Shown here: positions 35,065 through 44,233 of the stretch, one piece after another
Numbering within the stretch: position 1 is the first letter of the stretch
Layout of the letters: every line of letters starts with the position of its first letter
From: Acidobacteriota bacterium
Lineage (GTDB): Bacteria; Acidobacteriota; Thermoanaerobaculia; UBA5066
Length of the DNA: 64,000 bases
NCBI GenBank assembly: GCA_029781975.1
Contig: JAKOVQ010000053.1
Coordinates: 62,001 to 126,000, forward strand
Direction of reading: 5' to 3'
Made by a program: the position numbers and the translations under genes
The notes under the pieces: model-generated
Told to the model about the DNA's origin: nothing
Seen by the model: only the letters and a program-made list of their open reading frames with translations
Databases searched by the model: none

Positions 35065-35112
35065 CCGGCGCCCCCGTCTCCCGCCGCCGGGAGCTGCGAG
35101 CTCGTTCGCGGG

Positions 35113-36300
35113 CTACTCGGCCGGAGGGTTGTAGGACGGGATCCCGGTCACGGCCTGCCCCAGCACCAGCGTGTGGATGTCGTGCGTCCCCTCGTAGGTG
35201 AAGACCGACTCGATGTTGGCGAGGTGGCGGAAGACGGGGTACTCCCCGACGATCCCGTTGGCCCCGAGGATCTCGCGGGCCAGGCGCGCGCACTCGCGGG
35301 CCACCCAGACGTTGTTCCGCTTGGCCATCGAGACGTGGTGCGGCCTCATCGTCCCGCCGTCCTTCATCCGGCCCAGCTGGAGGGCGAGGAGCTGCCCCTT
35401 CGTGATCTCGGTGATCATGAAGGCGAGCTTCTCCTGGACCATCTGGTGGGAGGCGATCGGCCGGTCCTGGAACTGCTTGCGGCTCTTGGCGTAGTCGAGG
35501 GCGCAGGTGTAGGTCGCCATCGCCGATCCGAGCGCCCCCCAGGAGATGCCGTAGCGGGCCTGCGTCAGGCAGGAGAGCGGGCCCTTCAGCCCCTCGACCC
35601 CCGGAAGGACGTTCTCCTCGGGGACCCGGCAGTCCTCGAAGGCGAGCTGGGAGGTGACGGAGGCCCTCAGCGACATCTTCATCCGGTGCTCGGAGGTCGT
35701 GAAGCCGGGAGTCCCCTTCTCGACGAGGAAGCCGCGGACCGGGGCGTCCGGCCCGCCGGCCTTCGCCCAGACGACGGCGACGTCCGCGATGGAGCCGTTG
35801 GTGATCCACGCCTTGGCGCCGTTGAGGACCCAGGACGACCCGTCCTTCCGCGCGACCGTCCGCATCCCGCCGGGGTTCGACCCGAAGTCCGGCTCGGTGA
35901 GGCCGAAGCAGCCGATCGCCTCCCCCTTGGCGAGGGCGGGAATCCAGCGGTCCTTCTGGGCCTTCGAGCCGTAGGTGTAGATCGGGTACATCACGAGCGC
36001 CGACTGGACCGAGACGAAGGACCTCAGGCCCGAGTCGCCCCGCTCGAGCTCCTGCATGATGAGCCCGTAGGCGACGTTGTCGAGGCCGGGCAGCCCGTAC
36101 TCGGGGATCGTCGCCCCGAAGAGGTTCAGGGCTGCCATCTGGGGGACCAGCTCCCGCGGGAACCGTCCCTCCCACGCGCACTCCTCGATGATCGGGAGGA
36201 TCTCGGAATCGACGAAGTCGCGAACGAGGTCCCGGACCGCCTTCTCCTCGTCGGAGAGGAGCGCTTCGATCTGGTAGAAGTCGACGCCCGAAAAGGCCAC
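35113..36300 (-). CDS. glutaryl-CoA dehydrogenase
   Basis: This 395-aa FAD enzyme of the acyl-CoA dehydrogenase family oxidatively decarboxylates glutaryl-CoA to crotonyl-CoA in lysine, tryptophan and benzoyl-CoA breakdown. Along its whole length it resembles the mitochondrial enzyme: SVQSALVM preceded by Arg93 (equivalent to the glutarate-binding Arg94), CFGLTEPDFGSNP, the RYGISWGALG segment, and the catalytic base Glu370 in TYEGTHDIH. GTG 36300 has a strong AGAGGAGGT site 6 nt upstream, so the longer reading from 36411 is rejected. It stands alone; the electron-transfer flavoprotein genes are not here. Confidence 0.93.
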   Translation of the reverse strand: MAFSGVDFYQIEALLSDEEKAVRDLVRDFVDSEILPIIEECAWEGRFPRELVPQMAALNLFGATIPEYGLPGLDNVAYGLIMQELERGDSGLRSFVSVQSALVMYPIYTYGSKAQKDRWIPALAKGEAIGCFGLTEPDFGSNPGGMRTVARKDGSSWVLNGAKAWITNGSIADVAVVWAKAGGPDAPVRGFLVEKGTPGFTTSEHRMKMSLRASVTSQLAFEDCRVPEENVLPGVEGLKGPLSCLTQARYGISWGALGSAMATYTCALDYAKSRKQFQDRPIASHQMVQEKLAFMITEITKGQLLALQLGRMKDGGTMRPHHVSMAKRNNVWVARECARLAREILGANGIVGEYPVFRHLANIESVFTYEGTHDIHTLVLGQAVTGIPSYNPPAE

Positions 36301-36414
36301 GCACGTACCTCCTCTGGTCCCTGCGCCGGGAGGGATCGCCCGGACGGGGGCGGAATCTAGCACGGGGCTCCTCGCCGCCTTGACGGACGCCGGCCGGCGA
36401 CGGATGCTCAAGCG

Positions 36415-36666
36415 ATGGCGCTCCCCGCGTGGAAGATCGCTGCCGACGTGGCCGACGGCTACCTGACGCTGAACGTCGTCATGCTGAAGAAGTTCTCCCC
36501 GGGAGAGATCACCGCCGTGGCGGCGGAGATCGACCGGGCGATGAGGGAGGCGCGGAGCCAGGTCATCCCGGTGGACGACCAGGACGCGACGCAGAAGCGC
36601 AACCGGCGCCTCCTCCGGCTCTCCCAGGCCGCGACGATCCTCCAGACGAGCCGGTCGAGGCGCTGA
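36415..36666 (+). CDS. small uncharacterised protein (83 aa)
   Basis: I do not recognise this protein. It is a soluble, mostly helical 83-residue chain with a hydrophobic N-terminal segment (AWKIAADVADGYLTLNVVMLKKF) and a basic C-terminus (KRNRRLL...SRSRR). Codon usage and third-position GC look like the neighbours. TTGACG (36380-36385) and GATGCT (36403-36408) are spaced 17 nt apart, with 6 nt from the latter to ATG 36415, so a leaderless promoter is plausible. It diverges from the glutaryl-CoA dehydrogenase gene and precedes asnS by 49 nt. Confidence 0.65.
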   Translation: MALPAWKIAADVADGYLTLNVVMLKKFSPGEITAVAAEIDRAMREARSQVIPVDDQDATQKRNRRLLRLSQAATILQTSRSRR

Positions 36667-36700
36667 GGGCCTTGCGGGGGGGGCCGCGCGGCCCCTCTGC

Positions 36701-36706
36701 TAAATT
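36701..36706 (+). promoter_or_regulatory. candidate -10 of a leaderless promoter (asnS)
   Basis: TAAATT lies 9 nt before ATG 36716 without a Shine-Dalgarno. Just upstream is a 16-bp perfect palindrome GGGGCCGCGCGGCCCC (36680-36695) that could terminate the preceding small gene or act as an operator. Confidence 0.4.
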
Positions 36707-36715
36707 CCGCCGGTC

Positions 36716-38029
<1,314 letters not shown>

Positions 38030-38100
38030 TCGGGAAGGCGCTCCACGAGCGCCGCGGCGGCGGGCCCGGGCTCGGCCGCTCGGATCGACGCCAAAGCGAT

Positions 38101-38126
38101 CGCCCCGGGACCGGGGTCCCGGGGCG
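38101..38126. terminator. 12-bp inverted repeat between convergent asnS and mdh
   Basis: CGCCCCGGGACC at 38101-38112 and its exact complement at 38115-38126 are separated by 2 nt and form a very stable stem. It has no T-run, so it is a candidate two-sided GC terminator in the 148-bp convergent gap. Confidence 0.45.
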
Positions 38127-38177
38127 GTCCGTCGGGCCGTCGTCCCCCGAGGCGAGACGCCCGGGGCGACTCCCGGC

Positions 38178-39128
38178 CTAGGAGAGGGTGGCGACGGGCT
38201 CGAGGAGCTTCCTGGCCTCCTGGATCGACTCGGAGCAGAGCTTGACGGAGTTCTCGAGCATCACCTTCTCCTCGGCGGTCAGGTCGACCTCGAACACCTT
38301 CTCGACCCCCTTCGCCCCGAGGAGGACGGGGACGCCGAGGTAGATGTCCTTCGCGCCGTACTCGCCCTCGAGGTAGGCGGAGCAGGGGACGACCCGCTTC
38401 TCGTCCTTCAGGACGGCCTGGACCATCTCGGCCGCGGCCGCCGCCGGCGAGAAGTAGGCGGAGAAGCCGAGGAGCTTGACGATCTCGCCCCCCGCCCCGC
38501 GGGTCCGCTTGACGATCGCGTCGATCTTCTCCTTCGGCATCAGCTTCTCGATCGGGATGCCGCCCACGGACGCGTACCTCACGAGCGGGACCATCTCGTC
38601 GCCATGCCCGCCGAGGACGAAGGCGTTGACGTCCTTGACCGAGACGCCGAGCTCCATCGCGATGAAGCAGCGCAGGCGCGCCGTGTCGAGGATCCCTGCC
38701 ATGCCGAAGACGCGGTTCTTGGGCCACCCGGTCGCCCTGTGCGCGACCCAGGTCATCGTGTCGAGCGGGTTCGCCACCATCACGAGGAACGCGTTCGGCG
38801 AGAACTTCTTCACCTGCTCGGCGACCGGCTTGACGATGGCGATGTTCTTCCGGAGGAGGTCCTCGCGGCTCTCTCCCGGCTTGCGCGGCATCCCCGACGT
38901 GACGACGACGACGTCCGAGCCGGCCGTCTCCTCGAACCCGGTGGTCCCCGTGATCGTGACGTCGGAGTCGTCGATCGGCCGGAGCTGCATCAGGTCGAGG
39001 GCCTTGCCGGCGGCGAGGTTCGGGACGATGTCCACGAGGACGACGTCGCCGAGGGCCTTCTTGGCGAGGATGTGGGCCGTGGTCTCCCCGACGCGTCCCG
39101 CGCCGACGACGGTGATCTTCTTGCGCAT
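38178..39128 (-). CDS. mdh: malate dehydrogenase (LDH-like type)
   Basis: This 316-aa cytoplasmic NAD-dependent enzyme interconverts malate and oxaloacetate. It has the dinucleotide motif GAGRVG (9-14), Asp33 after strand 2 (NAD preference), the malate-type substrate loop MPRKPGESRED with Arg82 and Arg88 (lactate dehydrogenases have Gln in place of the first), Arg152/Asp149, and the catalytic His175 in GGHGDEMVP. ATG 39128 follows AAAAGGAGT 8 nt upstream; an upstream in-frame start (39236) has no ribosome-binding site. A GATAAT -10 candidate lies at 39234-39229. Confidence 0.93.
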   Translation of the reverse strand: MRKKITVVGAGRVGETTAHILAKKALGDVVLVDIVPNLAAGKALDLMQLRPIDDSDVTITGTTGFEETAGSDVVVVTSGMPRKPGESREDLLRKNIAIVKPVAEQVKKFSPNAFLVMVANPLDTMTWVAHRATGWPKNRVFGMAGILDTARLRCFIAMELGVSVKDVNAFVLGGHGDEMVPLVRYASVGGIPIEKLMPKEKIDAIVKRTRGAGGEIVKLLGFSAYFSPAAAAAEMVQAVLKDEKRVVPCSAYLEGEYGAKDIYLGVPVLLGAKGVEKVFEVDLTAEEKVMLENSVKLCSESIQEARKLLEPVATLS

Positions 39129-39385
39129 GGTGATCGACTCCTTTTCTGTCGTGCCGCTCGAACGGGACGAACGGCGGGTTTTGCCCCTTCCTGGCCCTCT
39201 CGACGTGACCTCGCCGGGGCGGAGAGGAATTATCACCCCGGCCCGCCACGGCGGAACGTTTCGAAGTGTCGAACGGCGAGGACCTCGGCGCCCGGAAGGC
39301 GACTCGATCTCCGGGGGGCGGGGTCGGCTGGAGACGCCATCTCCGCGGCCGGCTCCCCGCAGGCTTCCGTGGAGCCCCGGGTCGA

Positions 39386-41599
39386 TCAGGCCACGCGGAT
39401 CCGCCCCGGTCCCGGCGACGTGAATCCCCCGATCCGGCTCGCGTCCGCGACGCCTCTCGAACGGAGCGCGGCGAGGAGGGCGTCGCAGCGCTCCTCGGGA
39501 ACGGCGACGAGGAGCCCCCCCGAGGTCTGCGCGTCGGCGAGGAGGAGGCGGTCGACGCGGGAGAGTCCCGCGGCGAAGTCGACGTGCGGGGAGACGTGGG
39601 CGAGGTTCTCGAGGGTCCCGCCCGGGACGACGTCGGCGGCCGCGAGGTCTCGGGCGGGGTCGAGGACGGGGACGGCACGGGCCTCGACGAGGGCGTCGAC
39701 CCCGGACGCGGCCGTCATCTCGCGGAGGTGGCCGAGGAGGCCGAAGCCGGTCACGTCGGTGCAGGCGGAGACGCCCGTCTCGAGCATCGCCTCAGCCGCC
39801 GCCCGGTTCAGGCGGCGCATGACGGCGACGAGCCGGCGCGCCACGTCGTCGCCGGCCTGGCCGCGCTTGACTGCGGTGGCTAGGATCCCGGTCCCGATCG
39901 GCTTCGTCAGGACGAGGGCGTCGCCCGGGCGGGCGGTCGCGTTCGTCACCACGTGGTCGGGATGGACGATGCCCGTCGCCGCGAGGCCGAACTTCGGCTC
40001 GGTGTCGTCGACGGTGTGTCCGCCGACGATCGCGATCCCCGCCTCGGCCGCCACCTCGGCCGCCCCCGCGAGGATCCGCGCCAGGACCGAGAGCGGGAGC
40101 CGCCGCGACGGGAAGCCGACGACGCTGAGGGCGAAGAGGGGCCGCGCCCCCATGGCGTAGACGTCGCTCAACGAGTTGGCCGCGCTGATCGCCCCGAAGT
40201 CGAACGGGTCGTCGGCGATCGGCGTGAAGAAGTCGACCGTCTGTACGATCGCGAGGTCGTCGGTCAGGCGGTAGACCGCCGCGTCGTCGGAGCGGTCGGG
40301 CCCGACGAGGACGGCGGGGTCGGTCACCTTCGGGAGCGACCTGAGCACCGCCTCGAGGTCCTGCGGCCGCAGCTTGCAGGCGCACCCCATCCCGTGCGTG
40401 TACCGGGTCAGCCTCATGGGACCGTCGAGCTCCGCGGGAGCCGGGACCCCCCGGCCCTCGGGCTGCAGGCGCCGGACGGCGGCCGCGACGACCGCGGCGG
40501 CCGCGTCGACCTCGGCCTCGGTCGTCGCGCGCCCGACGGAGAAGCGGACCGTCCCCATCGCGTACTCCATCGGGACGCGCATGGCCTGGAGGACGGTCGA
40601 GACGTCGACGCCGGCCGCGTGGCAGGCCGCTCCCGCGGAGGCGGCCACCTCTCCGCCGACCTCCGCGAGGAGGGCCGACGCGTCGACGCCGCGGAACGAG
40701 ACGCTGAGCGTGTTCGGGAGGGACCGCTCGCGCGGGCCGTTCCGGCGCAGCTCGGGGACGTCGCGGGAGAGCGCCTCGAAGAGCCGCTCCCGGAGGGCCT
40801 CGAGGCGGGGGGCGTCGAGCGCGAGCCGCTCCCTGGCGATCGCGCAGGCCCTGCCGAGCCCGACGACCTCGAGGACGTTTTCCGTCCCGGCGCGGCGCCC
40901 CGCCTCGTGGGAGGCGCCGTGGAGGAGGCGGGGGAGCTCGACGCCCGAGCGGATGTAGAGGGCTCCGACCCCCTTCGGCGCGTACAGCTTGTGCCCGGCG
41001 AGGCTCAGGAAATCGACGCCCAGGGCCCCGACGTCGACCGGGACCTTCCCGGCCGACTGCGCGGCGTCGGTGTGGACGAGGACGCCGCGCGCCCGGGCGA
41101 TCCGGGCGATCTCCGCGATCTCCTGGATCGTCCCCACCTCGTTGTTGGCGTGCATCACCGTGACGAGGATCGTCTCGGGCGTGAGGGCGGCCTCGACGTC
41201 GCGCGGGTCGACTCGCCCGTCGGCGTCGACCGGAAGCCGGGTGATCCGGAACCCCTCGGCCTCGAGGACGGCGCACGGCTCGAGGACCGCGGGGTGCTCG
41301 ATCGCCGAGGTGACGAGGTGCCGCCCCCGGGAGCGGAGGAGACGCGCCACGCCGAAGATCACCGTGTTGCTCCCCTCGGTCCCGCCGCTCGTGAAGACGA
41401 TCTCCTCCGGCCGGGCGCCCAGGAGCGCGGCGACCTGCCGGCGGGCCTCCTCCACCGCGGCGCGCGCCCGCGCGCCGTAGGGGTGGGCGCTCGACGGGTT
41501 GCCGAAGTCCGTCGTGAGGAACGGGAGCATCGCCTCGGCGACCGCCGGGTCGACGGGGGTGGTGGCGTTGTAGTCCAGGTAGATCGGGCGCTCGGCCAT
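39386..41599 (-). CDS. cysteine desulfurase (NifS/IscS-like) fused to selenophosphate synthase (SelD)
   Basis: A 737-aa two-domain protein. Residues 1-~382 are a group I cysteine desulfurase with SAIEHPA, the PLP lysine Lys204 (AGHKLYAPKG) and the persulfide Cys326 (SAGAACHAAG). Residues ~397-737 are SelD, with the HGMGCACKL motif (Cys406 and Lys409, equivalent to E. coli Cys17 and Lys20), a Gly-rich GHTVDD and VTGFGLLGHL. Fusion would pass selenium, released from selenocysteine or carried as persulfide, directly to selenophosphate synthesis. The catalytic residue is Cys, not Sec. ATG 41599 has AATAAT 6 nt upstream. No selA, selB or selU lies nearby. Confidence 0.93.
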   Translation of the reverse strand: MAERPIYLDYNATTPVDPAVAEAMLPFLTTDFGNPSSAHPYGARARAAVEEARRQVAALLGARPEEIVFTSGGTEGSNTVIFGVARLLRSRGRHLVTSAIEHPAVLEPCAVLEAEGFRITRLPVDADGRVDPRDVEAALTPETILVTVMHANNEVGTIQEIAEIARIARARGVLVHTDAAQSAGKVPVDVGALGVDFLSLAGHKLYAPKGVGALYIRSGVELPRLLHGASHEAGRRAGTENVLEVVGLGRACAIARERLALDAPRLEALRERLFEALSRDVPELRRNGPRERSLPNTLSVSFRGVDASALLAEVGGEVAASAGAACHAAGVDVSTVLQAMRVPMEYAMGTVRFSVGRATTEAEVDAAAAVVAAAVRRLQPEGRGVPAPAELDGPMRLTRYTHGMGCACKLRPQDLEAVLRSLPKVTDPAVLVGPDRSDDAAVYRLTDDLAIVQTVDFFTPIADDPFDFGAISAANSLSDVYAMGARPLFALSVVGFPSRRLPLSVLARILAGAAEVAAEAGIAIVGGHTVDDTEPKFGLAATGIVHPDHVVTNATARPGDALVLTKPIGTGILATAVKRGQAGDDVARRLVAVMRRLNRAAAEAMLETGVSACTDVTGFGLLGHLREMTAASGVDALVEARAVPVLDPARDLAAADVVPGGTLENLAHVSPHVDFAAGLSRVDRLLLADAQTSGGLLVAVPEERCDALLAALRSRGVADASRIGGFTSPGPGRIRVA

Positions 41600-41605
41600 G
41601 GGCGG

Positions 41606-41611
41606 ATTATT
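41606..41611 (-). promoter_or_regulatory. candidate -10 of a leaderless promoter (NifS-SelD gene)
   Basis: AATAAT on the minus strand (41611 to 41606) lies 6 nt before ATG 41599 in the 36-nt gap after the decarboxylase stop. No Shine-Dalgarno is visible. Confidence 0.4.
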
Positions 41612-41635
41612 GGCCCGGCGGGCGAGGCGGCCGGC

Positions 41636-43147
41636 TCATCCCGCGCCGGCGCCGCCCCGTTCCTGCTCGAGCTGGCGTCCCAGGCGGACGACGATCCCGG
41701 GCAACGCCTCGACGTCGGCGAGGGCCGTCCGGAAGTTGACGATGCAGGCCCGGAGGAGGAAGTCGCCCCCCGCAACCGCGTTCGAGACGTAGGCCTCCCC
41801 TCCCTGCTGGAGCCGGGCGAGGAGCTCGGCGTTGAGCTCGTTGAGCTCCTCCCGGCTCTCGGCCCTCCGGCCCGCGAGACGCGGCGGGACGTAGCGGAAC
41901 GTGGCGATGCTGAGGTGGCGCGTCCGGGCCTCGAGCTCGGCGTGGCGCGACACGGCCTCGAAGAGGGCGCGGGCCAGCGCCACGTCGTCGCCGATCATCC
42001 GGGCGTACCCGTCCCGCCCGGCGTGCTGCAGGGCGAGCCAGACCTTCAGCGCCCGGAAGCTCCGCGAGTTCTCCATCCCGTGCTCGTAGTAGTTGGTCCC
42101 CCCGGCGCGCTCCTCGTCCTCGAACCTGTAGTACGGCGGACGGTAGGAGAAGGCGGCGGGGAGGTGCGCGCTGTCGCGGACCAGGGCGCAGCCGGCATCG
42201 AGGGGGGAGTAGAGCCACTTGTGGGGGTCGACGGCGACGGAGTCCGCCCGCGAGAGCGCCTTCAGGTCGTCGGGGGCGTCCGGGAGGACGGCCGCGAGGC
42301 CGCCGTAGGCTCCGTCGACGTGGAGCCAGATCCCGCGCTCGCGGCAGAGGTCCGCGAGCGCGCCGATCGGGTCGACCGTGCCGGTCGAGACCGTCCCGGC
42401 CGAGGCCACGACCGCGAGGGGGCGTGCCCCCCCCGCGGCGTCCGCCTCGAGCGTCCGCCGGAGGGCCGCGACGTCGAGCCGCCCGTCGGCGTCCGCCGCG
42501 ACCTCGCGGACCGCGTCGGTCCCGAAGCCGTGGAGGTCGGCCGCCTTCTTCAGCCAGGTGTGGACCTCGGGCGAGGCGTAGAGAGTCAGCGGCGGCCCGC
42601 CGCGGAGCCCCTCCGTCCTGACGTCCCAGCCCGCCCGTGCCCGGCGCGCGGCCAGGAGCCCCACCACGTTCGCCGCCGTGCCGCCGCTGACGAGGAGCCC
42701 GCCGCAGCCCGCGGGGAATCCGATCATCTCGGCGATCCACCGGACGGTCTGCGCCTCGACCTCCGAGGCGACGGGGGAGAGGCCCCAGGCGCCGACGTTC
42801 GGGTTCACGGCGGCGGCGAGGAGCTCGCCGAGGATTCCGACCGGCGCCGGGCCGGCCGTGACGTATCCGAAGAACCTGGGGTGCCCGTTGTAGAGGGAGT
42901 GCTCCGCGAGGAGGTCGGCCGCCCTCTCGAGGAGGGGGCCGGGGTCGGTCCCCGCCGCCGGCAGGCTGCCCCCGCCCAGCACCTCGCGGATGCGGGCGGG
43001 CGGCTCGCCCGGCGTAACGGGACGGTCGGGGAGCGAGGCGACGAGGGAGGCGATCCGGTCGACCAGCGCGTGGCCCAGGCGGCGGAACTCCTCGGGGTCG
43101 ATCTCGAGCGGGGCGATCCGCCCCGGCGGAGCAGCTGGCGCAGGCAT
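41636..43147 (-). CDS. aromatic L-amino acid decarboxylase (group II PLP decarboxylase)
   Basis: This 503-aa PLP enzyme has the aromatic amino acid decarboxylase layout: an N-terminal helical clamp (FRRLGHALVDRIASL), HPRFFGYVTAGP, His196 (ring-stacking), HVDGAYGG (Asp278) and the Schiff-base Lys310 in DPHKWLYSPLDAG. It decarboxylates substrates such as tryptophan, tyrosine, DOPA or phenylalanine to amines; which one cannot be settled from sequence. ATG 43147 has a strong aggaggacctc site. It diverges by 79 bp from an arylamine N-acetyltransferase gene, a pairing that suggests amine production followed by acetylation. Confidence 0.9.
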   Translation of the reverse strand: MPAPAAPPGRIAPLEIDPEEFRRLGHALVDRIASLVASLPDRPVTPGEPPARIREVLGGGSLPAAGTDPGPLLERAADLLAEHSLYNGHPRFFGYVTAGPAPVGILGELLAAAVNPNVGAWGLSPVASEVEAQTVRWIAEMIGFPAGCGGLLVSGGTAANVVGLLAARRARAGWDVRTEGLRGGPPLTLYASPEVHTWLKKAADLHGFGTDAVREVAADADGRLDVAALRRTLEADAAGGARPLAVVASAGTVSTGTVDPIGALADLCRERGIWLHVDGAYGGLAAVLPDAPDDLKALSRADSVAVDPHKWLYSPLDAGCALVRDSAHLPAAFSYRPPYYRFEDEERAGGTNYYEHGMENSRSFRALKVWLALQHAGRDGYARMIGDDVALARALFEAVSRHAELEARTRHLSIATFRYVPPRLAGRRAESREELNELNAELLARLQQGGEAYVSNAVAGGDFLLRACIVNFRTALADVEALPGIVVRLGRQLEQERGGAGAG

Positions 43148-43211
43148 GAGGTCCTCCTGTCGGGTGGCCGATTCTCCTCCCCGCCCCTGGAACCCGACGC
43201 AGGCTCCTGCG

Positions 43212-43217
43212 TATCCT
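43212..43217 (+). promoter_or_regulatory. candidate -10 of a leaderless promoter (N-acetyltransferase gene)
   Basis: TATCCT lies 9 nt before ATG 43227, with no purine-rich ribosome-binding site. Confidence 0.45.
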
Positions 43218-43226
43218 CCCGGGCGG

Positions 43227-44117
43227 ATGGACGAGACGACACGGGAGGTCCCGGCCGGCCCCGCCGGCGCAGCCGGCGCGGCCAGCGCCGCGGCGGCCCC
43301 CGCGCCCGCCCCGGTGCTCGACCTCGACGCCTACCTGGGGCGGATCGGGTACGACGGGCCCGTCGAGCCCTCGCGCGAGGTCCTCTTCGGCCTCCACCGG
43401 CAGCACGCCACGCGCGTCCCGTTCGAGAACCTCGACGTCCTCCTGGGACGCCCCGTCCGCCTCGACCTGGCGAGCCTCCAGGCCAAGCTCGTCTCGGCGC
43501 GCCGCGGCGGGTACTGCTTCGAGCAGGACCTCCTCTTCTCGGCGGTCCTCCGCGAGATCGGGTTCCCGGTGACGATGCTGGCGGCGCGGGTCCGCGCCGG
43601 GACGACCCGGCTCCTCCCGCGGACCCACATGACACTCCTCGTGACCGCCGGAGGGCGCGAGTGGCTCGCCGACGTCGGTTTCGGCGCGGGAGGTCTCCTC
43701 GAGCCGGTGCCGTTCGGAGCGGGGGAGGAGGCGCGGCACGGCGCCTGGAGCTATCGGGCGGTGCGGACCGCCGGGGCGTGGGTCCTTCAGTCGCGCGTGA
43801 CCGGCGACTGGGCGGACCTCTACGCCTTCACGCTCGAGCCGCAGGAGGTCGTCGACTACGAGGTGGCGAACCACTACGTCTCGACCCATCCCTCCTCCCG
43901 CTTCGTGAAGACGCTGACCGCCCAGAGGATGACGGAGGAACGCCGCATCACGCTCCGCGACCGCGAGCTCCTCGTCGACGACGGGACCACCGCCGCGAGC
44001 AGCCTCGTCCCGGGAGGCGACCCCCTCCTCGACCTCCTCCGGGAGACGTTCGGCATCGAGCTCCCCGCCGGAACGCGCTTCCCCGTCCTCGAGGCCTCGC
44101 CGGAGCCGGCGGACTGA
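43227..44117 (+). CDS. nat: arylamine N-acetyltransferase
   Basis: This 296-aa acetyl-CoA-dependent enzyme acetylates arylamines and hydrazines. The catalytic triad is visible: Cys97 (RRGGYCFEQ), His134 (RTHMTLLV) and Asp149 (LADVGFG), with VPFENLDVLLG near residue 64. A 30-residue Ala/Pro-rich N-terminal extension precedes the family start near LDLDAYLGRIG. ATG 43227 is chosen from the TATCCT hexamer and the family start; longer readings from 42990 run antisense into the decarboxylase gene. It faces the aromatic decarboxylase divergently and precedes the Phe-pathway fusion gene. Confidence 0.93.
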   Translation: MDETTREVPAGPAGAAGAASAAAAPAPAPVLDLDAYLGRIGYDGPVEPSREVLFGLHRQHATRVPFENLDVLLGRPVRLDLASLQAKLVSARRGGYCFEQDLLFSAVLREIGFPVTMLAARVRAGTTRLLPRTHMTLLVTAGGREWLADVGFGAGGLLEPVPFGAGEEARHGAWSYRAVRTAGAWVLQSRVTGDWADLYAFTLEPQEVVDYEVANHYVSTHPSSRFVKTLTAQRMTEERRITLRDRELLVDDGTTAASSLVPGGDPLLDLLRETFGIELPAGTRFPVLEASPEPAD

Positions 44118-44199
44118 GGGGGCGTGTCGATCCGCTCCCGCGGGGAGGCGGACGCGGTCGATTGACGCGGACGGCCCCGCCTTGCTGCAATGGACCCTT

Positions 44200-44220
44200 C
44201 CCCCGGGTGCGCCCCGGGGG
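44200..44220 (+). promoter_or_regulatory. hairpin before the ribosome-binding site of the CM-PDT-DAHPS gene
   Basis: CCCCCGGG (44200-44207) and CCCGGGGG (44213-44220) form a perfect 8-bp stem with a TGCGC loop, abutting the gggaggaaggg ribosome-binding site. Upstream, TTGACG (44162-44167) and a weak TGCAAT (44186-44191), 18 nt apart, could be the promoter. No leader peptide rich in Phe codons was recognised. Confidence 0.5.
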
Positions 44221-44233
44221 GCGGGAGGAAGGG

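Noticed and set aside
35113-36411. Longer acyl-CoA dehydrogenase reading from ATG 36411
   Set aside because: The extra 37 residues are Arg/Pro-rich and unlike the family; GTG 36300 has a strong Shine-Dalgarno and matches the usual N-terminus.
39400-40420. Possible selenocysteine at the SelD active site
   Set aside because: The residue is encoded by a Cys codon (C406); no in-frame TGA is present there.
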